Positions 42,749 to 48,601 of a stretch of 48,601 bases of DNA are shown here, piece after piece. The DNA is from Bacteroidota bacterium. GTDB taxonomy: Bacteria > Bacteroidota > Bacteroidia > Sphingobacteriales > Sphingobacteriaceae. Made by a program: the position numbers and the translations under genes. The stretch covers positions 1-48,601 of the forward strand of contig JABDAU010000022.1 of NCBI GenBank assembly GCA_013289045.1, read 5' to 3'. Each line of letters opens with the position of its first letter. Position 1 is the first letter of the stretch. The notes under the pieces are model-generated. The model was given only the letters and a program-made list of their open reading frames with translations, was not told where the DNA came from and made no database searches.

Positions 42749-44233
42749 ATGAAAAAATTACATACATATATAGCAGCAGGGTTGATCATTATGGCGGGCG
42801 CGAGTTCCTGCAAAAAAATCAATGACCTGAACCCACATGATGCCATTGGCCTTAATACAGGATTTGAAACCATAAGCGATGCACAAAAATGGGCTGCAGG
42901 CGCCTATTCGGCTTTAAGAGGGAATTTTGATATGCCGGCAAGCGTAACCGACTTACAGGCAGATGAGCTGAATATTACATTATCCAACAATAATGCTAAC
43001 ACAGGCTATTACAGATGGGGGGCATTTTTTGGCGGAGATAACCCGGCAGGTTATTGGGAGAACTGGTATGCCGCCATTGCGAATATCGATGCTGCAATTA
43101 CCGGTTTTCCTACTATTAAAACTACAAATGCCGCTGATGCAGATAGCTTAAAGCATTATACAGGCACCTTATACCTGGCAAGGGCGTACTATTACCATCG
43201 CTTAATTATGCGATATGCAAAGTCGTACAGTGCTTCTACTGCGGCTACCGATGGAGTGCCACTTGTTTTGGTTTATGATATAAACGCAAAGCCGGCCAGG
43301 GCAACAGTTCAAGCGGTTTATACGCAGATTTTGTCAGATATAACTACTGCCGAAGGGTTATTGGCAGACACAAAAGGGCAGCAAGGCGCAATTACATTTA
43401 ACATAGACGTAGCTACAGCCCTTGAGGCCAGGGTGCGGTTGGATATGCAGGATTGGGCCGGCGCTTATACAGCAGCTAATAAAGTGATTACTACAGGCAA
43501 CTATCCTTTGATCACAACTTTGGCCGGTTTACAAAAGTATTGGACTAATGACGGAACACAGGAAGATATATTCCAACCGTTTACCAACACAACAAATGAG
43601 CAGCCAGCCGGAAGTTTTCCATATATCAGTTATGATCTTTCAATTAATGCGGATAATCCTTCCTATGTACCTACAAAAACGATCATTGCTTTATACCAGG
43701 CTAATGACATTCGCAAAGGGACATATTTCACAACTCAGCCTGTAAGCATAGACGGCGTATCCGGAACACTCACCCTGGTTAATAAATATCCGGGTAACCC
43801 TATATTTTATGCTGGCTCAAGTGTGTCAACCTATCAAAATGCACCCAAGCCATTTCGCATTGCCGAGATGTATTTGATAGCCGCCGAAGCCGCCGCTAAT
43901 AACAATAATCCCGCGGGAGCATTAGTCGCACTGAACGCTTTGCACAATGCGCGCACTGGCGCTACTTATGCCGGCTTGGCAGGGACCGCTTTAACGGATA
44001 CCATAAGAAACGAAAGGACCCGCGAACTTGCATTTGAAGGGTACCGGTTGGATGACCTTGAACGTTGGGGATTAGGATTTAGCAGGGGAACCCCGCAGAA
44101 TGCTTCCTTTTTGCTTTCCGGTACAGGTACCACCGGTCTCACGATTCCGGCAGGTGACCTCCAGTTTATATGGGCAATACCAAGTAATGACCTTACACTT
44201 AACCCTAACTTAAAACAAAATCCGGGTTGGTAA
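42749..44233 (+). CDS. RagB/SusD family nutrient-binding lipoprotein
   Basis: 494 residues from ATG 42749 (a GTG four codons upstream is less likely). Lipoprotein signal peptide with lipobox AGASSC (Cys21) for surface anchoring. TPR-like helices include YLARAYYYHRLIMRYAKSY (about residue 150) and FRIAEMYLIAAEAAANNN. The C-terminal signature is NERTRELAFEGYRLDDLERWG. Forms the lid of the SusC transporter encoded just upstream. A terminator follows, so the pair forms a two-gene unit. Confidence 0.95.
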   Translation: MKKLHTYIAAGLIIMAGASSCKKINDLNPHDAIGLNTGFETISDAQKWAAGAYSALRGNFDMPASVTDLQADELNITLSNNNANTGYYRWGAFFGGDNPAGYWENWYAAIANIDAAITGFPTIKTTNAADADSLKHYTGTLYLARAYYYHRLIMRYAKSYSASTAATDGVPLVLVYDINAKPARATVQAVYTQILSDITTAEGLLADTKGQQGAITFNIDVATALEARVRLDMQDWAGAYTAANKVITTGNYPLITTLAGLQKYWTNDGTQEDIFQPFTNTTNEQPAGSFPYISYDLSINADNPSYVPTKTIIALYQANDIRKGTYFTTQPVSIDGVSGTLTLVNKYPGNPIFYAGSSVSTYQNAPKPFRIAEMYLIAAEAAANNNNPAGALVALNALHNARTGATYAGLAGTALTDTIRNERTRELAFEGYRLDDLERWGLGFSRGTPQNASFLLSGTGTTGLTIPAGDLQFIWAIPSNDLTLNPNLKQNPGW

Positions 44234-44255
44234 TAGTAATTTAAAAAGCAGAAAG

Positions 44256-44287
44256 CCACACCACAATTTATGGTGTGGTTTTTTTTT
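44256..44287 (+). terminator. Rho-independent terminator of the susCD-like pair
   Basis: An 8-bp stem CCACACCA/TGGTGTGG with a 7-nt loop, followed by T9, 22 bp after the susD-like stop. Confidence 0.9.
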
Positions 44288-44444
44288 GCTCAAAAATGTG
44301 ATAATAAAAACGGCAAGGACATTCAGCATCTGGCTTCAGGCTGACGATAGGGCTTAAAAAATGGTTTTTTATTTATTGAAAATTTTTGTAAAACGCCTTT
44401 AAACAATTGGTAGAGGTGCTCGCATTTAATTTAAATAGTATTTG

Positions 44445-44474
44445 TTTGCCAAATCAGCCAATTATCTATATTTG
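44445..44474 (+). promoter_or_regulatory. Bacteroidota-type promoter of the Fe-S gene pair
   Basis: A -33 box TTTG (44445-44448) and a -7 box TATATTTG (44467-44474) with an 18-bp gap, 20 bp before the start codon. This is the standard primary-sigma promoter of the phylum, with no activator box visible. Confidence 0.65.
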
Positions 44475-44494
44475 AAAAATACTATGCATGCATA

Positions 44495-45790
44495 ATGATC
44501 GGCCAAGTCATTTTTATCATCATTCTTTTTGCAGCCATTTACCTGTTCAGCAAAAACGCAGGCAAAATAAGGCGCAACATATTGTTGGGCAGGGATACTG
44601 ATCGTTCCGATCATCCCGGCGAACGCTGGAAAACCATGTTAAAGGTGGCGTTCGGACAAAGCAAAATGGTTAAACGGCCGTTAGCCGCCGTTATGCACTT
44701 TTTCATTTACGTAGGCTTTGTCATTATCAATCTGGAGGTGCTGGAGATCATGATCGATGGTGTTTTTGGCTCGCACCGTGTTTTCTCCAAAGTGTTGGGC
44801 GGGCTGTATGGCCTGCTGATTGGCGGGTTTGAAATATTGGCCCTATTGGTATTAATAGCCTGTGTGGTCTTCCTCATCCGTAGAAATATCATTCATCTCA
44901 AACGCTTCAGTGGTGTGGAGATGACCTCCTGGCCAAAGTCCGACGCAAATTATATCCTCACCATCGAGATATTGCTGATGACCGCATTCCTCACCATGAA
45001 TGCTGCTGATCACAAACTGCAGCTGCTCAACTTTGGCGAATATATTAAAGCAGGCAATTTTCCGGTGAGTCATTTATTGTCGCCGCTGTTGCCGGATTCT
45101 GCACGATCGCTGGTAATGGTAGAACGTGGCTGCTGGTGGTTACATATTATCGGAATACTGGCATTCCTGAATTACCTGCCATATTCAAAGCATTTCCATA
45201 TCCTGCTGGCTTTTCCGAATACGTATTATTCCAACCTTAACCCTAAAGGGAAATTCACCAATATGGCATCGGTTACCAACGAGGTAAAGGCCATGCTCGA
45301 TCCATCATTCACACCCCCGGCAGCTGAAGTAAGCCGCTTTGGCGCAAAAGATGTAACCGATCTCACCTGGAAAAACCTGATGGAAGCGTATACCTGCACC
45401 GAATGCGGCCGCTGCACTTCCGTATGCCCGGCAAATATCACCGGCAAGCTGCTTTCGCCGCGAAAGATCATGATGGATACGCGCGACCGGATAACCGAGG
45501 TAGGCAAAAATATCGATGCACACGGTAAGGATCATGACGACGGCAAAGCGTTGTTGGATAACTACATCACCCGCGAAGAACTTTGGGCTTGTACCAGTTG
45601 CAATGCCTGTACAGAAGCCTGCCCGGTGAATATCAATCCGCTGGAGATCATTACCGAAATGCGCCGCTATTTGGTAATGGAAGAAGCCCAGGCGCCGGCA
45701 AGTCTCAATAATATGTTCGGTAATGTAGAGAACAACGGTGCGCCCTGGAAATACGCACAAGCCGACAGGGCGAATTGGATGAAGCAATGA
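44495..45790 (+). CDS. Membrane-bound 4Fe-4S ferredoxin-type protein (heterodisulfide-reductase-like)
   Basis: A 431-residue protein. About five transmembrane helices lie in the first 260 residues (helix 1 at 2-22, then near 65-85, 105-130, 155-175 and 215-240). A cytosolic Fe-S domain follows with two 4Fe-4S motifs, CTECGRCTSVCP (C301) and CTSCNACTEACP (about 366). Together with the CCG-domain protein encoded 49 bp downstream it matches split HdrDE-like or lactate/glycolate-oxidase-like electron modules that pass electrons to quinone. The electron donor is unknown. Confidence 0.88.
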   Translation: MIGQVIFIIILFAAIYLFSKNAGKIRRNILLGRDTDRSDHPGERWKTMLKVAFGQSKMVKRPLAAVMHFFIYVGFVIINLEVLEIMIDGVFGSHRVFSKVLGGLYGLLIGGFEILALLVLIACVVFLIRRNIIHLKRFSGVEMTSWPKSDANYILTIEILLMTAFLTMNAADHKLQLLNFGEYIKAGNFPVSHLLSPLLPDSARSLVMVERGCWWLHIIGILAFLNYLPYSKHFHILLAFPNTYYSNLNPKGKFTNMASVTNEVKAMLDPSFTPPAAEVSRFGAKDVTDLTWKNLMEAYTCTECGRCTSVCPANITGKLLSPRKIMMDTRDRITEVGKNIDAHGKDHDDGKALLDNYITREELWACTSCNACTEACPVNINPLEIITEMRRYLVMEEAQAPASLNNMFGNVENNGAPWKYAQADRANWMKQ

Positions 45791-45839
45791 TGCGAAATAT
45801 GCAGATGTGCGTATGTGCAGATGACCAAGAAATTATAAA

Positions 45840-46640
45840 ATGGGAAGTATTACCGATTTAAAAGTGCCGACGATGGCAGAACTAATAGCTGCCGGTCAGG
45901 AACCGGAAATTTTATTCTGGGTAGGTTGTGCAGGCAGTTTCGACGAGCGCGCCCAGCGGATCACCCGCGATATTTGCAAGATCCTGCAGCACGTAGGCAT
46001 TAGTTTCGCGGTATTGGGCACAGAGGAAAGCTGCACCGGTGATCCTGCCAAGCGTGCAGGAAACGAATTCCTGTTCCAGATGCAGGCCATGACGAATATC
46101 GAATTGCTGAATGCCTATAACATTAAAAAGATCGTTACCGGGTGCCCGCATTGCTTCAATACTATTAAGAACGAATATCCCGGTTTAGGCGGCAGTTACG
46201 AGGTAATCCATCATACGCAACTGATTCAGCAACTGATAGATGAGGGCAAGCTAAAAGCCGAAGGCGGCGAAAGCTTTAAAGGCAAACGTATTACTTATCA
46301 TGATCCGTGTTATCTTGGTCGCGGTAATGAGGTTTATGAGGCCCCTCGTAAAGCTTTAGAGGTTTTGGATGCCGACCTAGTTGAAATGAAGCGCTGCCGC
46401 TCAAACGGATTGTGCTGTGGGGCAGGCGGTGCGCAGATGTTTAAAGAACCCGAGCCCGGAAAAAAAGACATCAACATGGAGCGCATGACCGACGTACTGG
46501 AATCCAAAGCGCAGGTGGTCGCCGCTGCCTGCCCGTTCTGCATGACCATGCTGAGCGACGGCGTAAAACACTCGAATAAAGAACAGGAAATAAAGGTACT
46601 GGATATTGCAGAGATAACGGCGCGGGCAAACGGCTTATAA
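45840..46640 (+). CDS. (Fe-S)-binding protein with two CCG domains (HdrB/GlcF-like)
   Basis: A 266-residue cytosolic protein. Two cysteine-rich CCG repeats: the first with FWVGCAGSFDER and VTGCPHCFNTIKNEYP, the second with YHDPCYLGRGNEVYEAPR, GLCCGAGGAQMFKE and AAACPFCMTMLSDG. CCG domains bind unusual Fe-S clusters in heterodisulfide reductase, succinate:quinone reductase type E and glycolate oxidase. Co-transcribed with the membrane ferredoxin upstream, and likely its catalytic or electron-accepting partner. Confidence 0.92.
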   Translation: MGSITDLKVPTMAELIAAGQEPEILFWVGCAGSFDERAQRITRDICKILQHVGISFAVLGTEESCTGDPAKRAGNEFLFQMQAMTNIELLNAYNIKKIVTGCPHCFNTIKNEYPGLGGSYEVIHHTQLIQQLIDEGKLKAEGGESFKGKRITYHDPCYLGRGNEVYEAPRKALEVLDADLVEMKRCRSNGLCCGAGGAQMFKEPEPGKKDINMERMTDVLESKAQVVAAACPFCMTMLSDGVKHSNKEQEIKVLDIAEITARANGL

Positions 46641-46672
46641 AACAAAAACCCGGCTATTACCGGGTTTTTGTT
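46641..46672. terminator. Bidirectional terminator between Fe-S genes and doxX-like gene
   Basis: A perfect 13-bp stem (AACAAAAACCCGG and complement) with a 6-nt loop, directly after the stop. T-rich on one side and A-rich on the other, it serves both convergent genes. Confidence 0.9.
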
Positions 46673-46678
46673 TTAAGA

Positions 46679-47056
46679 TTAAAGACCTTGCAGTTTAAGC
46701 TTCTTATGCCAATAAATATATGATCCGGCTATAAACACTAACCCTAAAATGATCGGCGCCCATGCCGAAAAAGGAAAGCCGGTAACGATAAAAGAAATGA
46801 TGGCCCCGAGCAGGTCAAACGTAAAACCGGCATAAGCCCATTCTTTTATTTTAGGGAAACCGGGTACCAATAAAGCGATAATGCCTAAAGCCTTGGCAAC
46901 AGCCAGCATTTTTAATACATAGGCCGGATAGCCCAGTTGCACCATCATAGCGGCAGACTCTTTGCTTGGCGGCATAAAGCTCCCTATAACTGACGTCAGC
47001 ATCAGCAGGATCAGCAATACAGTGAAGATCCAATAAATAATGTTTACTTTTTTCAT
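46679..47056 (-). CDS. DoxX family membrane protein
   Basis: A 125-residue protein with four transmembrane helices (about residues 5-27, 45-65, 70-90 and 95-118). MMVQLGYPAYVLKMLAVAKALGIIALLVPGFPKIKEWAYAG-type features (in segments) are characteristic of the DoxX/DoxD-like group in Bacteroidota. Some relatives are thiosulfate:quinone reductase subunits, but most have no known role. Monocistronic, convergent with the Fe-S genes. Confidence 0.88.
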   Translation of the reverse strand: MKKVNIIYWIFTVLLILLMLTSVIGSFMPPSKESAAMMVQLGYPAYVLKMLAVAKALGIIALLVPGFPKIKEWAYAGFTFDLLGAIISFIVTGFPFSAWAPIILGLVFIAGSYIYWHKKLKLQGL

Positions 47057-47137
47057 GTTTGTAATTTTGGTTTAATCTAAAAGATCGGTTGCAGCGCAGG
47101 GGAAACGCATAATCGAAAATAGTAAAATTCCTGTCTA

Positions 47138-47620
47138 TTACAATCCTTTGTCCTTAAAATATTTGATCACCATCTGCAGGCTGTCGATACGCTCCGGTTG
47201 CATGTTTTTTACAGGGATGTCCAATTCGGTAGCCATACTGTCGATATCGCCTTTACGGTCGTTATAGGTTTGTACAATAATGTCGTCGGCAATGGTTTTA
47301 AATTTTAAGGTGCCACCAGCGGCATTGCCGATATAGCTCATGTCGCTCAGGCGGTGCAGTTGGAACGAATAATATTCTTCCTTCCCCTTATCATATGTTT
47401 TACGCAGGCGGATAAAAGCATCCGGTGTAAGTGTCCAATCATATTTTTTAAGTTTAACGTCGCCGGATGGATCGTATGATTCAGAAAAACATTTGTTGCT
47501 CCAGTCCAGCAGTTGCTGTTCATCTGCACCTGTAGTAAAGCTCAAATGCAGCAGGGCGAGCAAAATCATTGCCGTTACCAGGTAGTATTTTTTAGGTTTT
47601 TGCAGAACTGATCTTATCAT
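47138..47620 (-). CDS. Exported hypothetical protein
   Basis: A 160-residue protein with an N-terminal signal anchor or signal peptide (YLVTAMILLALLHLSF, about residues 13-28). The mature part is hydrophilic with alternating strands and includes YDWTLTPDAFIRLRKTYDKG and FKTIADDIIVQTYNDR. It ends in a Lys-rich helix (MVIKYFKDKGL). No family recognised. Divergent from the gene at 47666, 46 bp apart. Confidence 0.75.
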   Translation of the reverse strand: MIRSVLQKPKKYYLVTAMILLALLHLSFTTGADEQQLLDWSNKCFSESYDPSGDVKLKKYDWTLTPDAFIRLRKTYDKGKEEYYSFQLHRLSDMSYIGNAAGGTLKFKTIADDIIVQTYNDRKGDIDSMATELDIPVKNMQPERIDSLQMVIKYFKDKGL

Positions 47621-47665
47621 GACAACACAACGCTTTTCAAAGTTAATAAATTGCTAATTTTACGC

Positions 47666-48151
47666 ATGCAATTTTCACAAAATTCCAGGGTGTGGATTTA
47701 TCAGTCCAACCGCCAATTGAACAATTCCGAGGTAAACAAGTTGCAGCAGCAGCTGAATAATTTTACCACAAGCTGGACGGCCCACAATAATCAGCTAAAA
47801 GCCAAGGCTGAAGTGCGTTACAACCGCTTCATTATATTGGTGGTTGACGAAAGCCAGGCAGGCGCCAGCGGTTGTTCGATTGACAAATCTGTTAATTTTA
47901 TGCACCAAATCGGGCAGGAGTATAGCATCGACCTGTTCGACAGGTTTAACTTGGCTTACCGCAGTGGCGATGAAGTGCTTGCCACCAACCGCGCAGGATT
48001 TGAAGACCTGTTGAAACAGGGCGCTATCAACAGCAATACCATTGTATTCAATAACCTGGTACAAAGCCTTGCCGAGCTGGAAACCAAGTGGGAAGTGCCG
48101 TTTAAAGACAGCTGGCACCCTCGACTATTCCAGGCGCTTGTTGTTCAATAA
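47666..48151 (+). CDS. Bacteroidota-conserved protein, often mislabelled ABC transporter ATPase
   Basis: 161 residues from ATG 47666, preferred to a TTG at 47651. It contains SRVWIYQSNRQLNNSEVNKL, FTTSWTAHNNQLKAKAEVRY and DESQAGASGCSIDKSVNFMH. I recall this family in Bacteroidota genomes under the name ABC transporter ATPase, but no Walker A or B motif is present and the name is unjustified. The invariant-looking GASGCSID could be a thiol site. Ten bp upstream of folC, so probably co-transcribed. Confidence 0.85.
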   Translation: MQFSQNSRVWIYQSNRQLNNSEVNKLQQQLNNFTTSWTAHNNQLKAKAEVRYNRFIILVVDESQAGASGCSIDKSVNFMHQIGQEYSIDLFDRFNLAYRSGDEVLATNRAGFEDLLKQGAINSNTIVFNNLVQSLAELETKWEVPFKDSWHPRLFQALVVQ

Positions 48152-48160
48152 TTATTGGCG

Positions 48161-48601
48161 ATGACTTACGCCGAAACACTGCAATATCTTTATAGCCAGT
48201 TGCCCATGTTTACCCGCATAGGCGCAGCTGCAATAAAAGCAGGACTGGATAATACTATCGAGCTATGCAACCTGCTGGATAATCCACAAAACAAATTCAA
48301 AAGCGTACATATCGGAGGCACCAATGGCAAAGGTTCAACTTCGCACATGCTGGCCGCAGTATTGCAAACCGCAGGCTATAAAACAGGATTGTATACTTCA
48401 CCTCATCTAAAAGATTTCCGCGAACGCATCCGTATTAACGGCGAAATGATATCTGAACAGGCGGTTGTTGATTTCGTTGCAGCGCATCAGCAGGACTTTG
48501 AAAGGATCCAGCCTTCATTCTTTGAAATGACCGTCGGATTGGCATTTGACATCTTTGCAAAAGAGCAGGTCGATATCGCCATTATAGAAGTAGGTTTAGG
48601 C
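48161..48601 (+). CDS. folC: Folylpolyglutamate synthase/dihydrofolate synthase (partial, 5' end)
   Basis: The first 147 codons of a Mur-ligase-like protein, cut by the window end. The P-loop is HIGGTNGKGSTSHMLAAVL at about residues 50-68, preceded by the typical YLYSQLPMFTRIGAAAIKAG, and followed by YTSPHLKDFRERIRINGE and FFEMTVGLAFDIF. FolC adds glutamate to dihydropteroate and folates using ATP. The C-terminal ligase half lies outside. Confidence 0.95.
   Translation, partial: MTYAETLQYLYSQLPMFTRIGAAAIKAGLDNTIELCNLLDNPQNKFKSVHIGGTNGKGSTSHMLAAVLQTAGYKTGLYTSPHLKDFRERIRINGEMISEQAVVDFVAAHQQDFERIQPSFFEMTVGLAFDIFAKEQVDIAIIEVGLG

Noticed and set aside
1..48601. CRISPR array, insertion sequence, phage or classical defence cluster
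   Set aside because: No regularly spaced repeats, transposase, integrase, nuclease or phage structural gene is recognisable anywhere in the window.

Overview
The window is a chromosomal piece of a Bacteroidota, most likely Sphingobacteriaceae and Mucilaginibacter-like (inferred). The evidence is a SusC/SusD pair, a two-component propeller sensor of the Bacteroidota type, carboxypeptidase-regulatory-domain outer-membrane receptors, many HxlR/AraC/short Crp-Fnr regulators, and -7 promoter boxes of the form TAnnTTTG. Both ends cut genes: a propeller sensor at the left and folC at the right.

Layout. 0-5.5 kb: 5' part of a two-component propeller sensor, an M1 metallopeptidase, an ECF sigma factor with a translationally coupled membrane protein, a small beta-barrel protein, and an AT-rich orphan gene. 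5.7-11.5 kb: a GH2 glycosidase, a RibD/DHFR-like reductase and a TonB-type receptor. 11.7-15.5 kb: a leftward four-gene operon (Gfo/Idh/MocA dehydrogenase, two TIM-barrel isomerases, a phytanoyl-CoA-dioxygenase-like protein), probably sugar or polyol catabolism. 15.8-38.1 kb: a dense redox and lipophilic-carrier region with a START protein, three YceI proteins, SDRs, two aldehyde dehydrogenases, a GMC oxidoreductase, azoreductase, pirin, an ACMSD-type amidohydrolase, an Old Yellow Enzyme, SnoaL/lipocalin proteins, and AraC, HxlR and two Crp/Fnr regulators. 38.1-39.7 kb: gene-poor, with tRNA-Phe. 39.7-44.2 kb: an orphan SusC/SusD pair. 44.5-48.6 kb: a heterodisulfide-reductase-like Fe-S pair, DoxX, small proteins and folC.

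The main result is an apparent regulon in the 15.8-38 kb region. Five promoters (before the START gene, the first yceI, the GMC gene, the small-ORF/NmrA/pirin genes and the long ALDH operon) each carry two FNR-like boxes (TTGAY-N4-RTCAA). The boxes are exactly 23 bp apart centre to centre, and the proximal one lies exactly 33.5 bp before the TTT of a -7 box. Both Crp/Fnr proteins encoded here have the ExxSR recognition helix expected to read TTGA half-sites. A second motif (TTTGCTGTRANGTCCAAATT) occurs four times; in three of these it sits 35.5 bp before a -7 box, ahead of the AraC gene, its divergent neighbour and an ALDH operon, and the fourth lies upstream of one Crp/Fnr gene. Together these suggest a locally wired circuit (AraC and Crp/Fnr inputs) controlling a set of alcohol, aldehyde and enone enzymes and lipid-binding carriers. 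The same region shows decay: an AraC paralogue with two compensating frameshifts and a stub of a NodT/TolC-like efflux gene.
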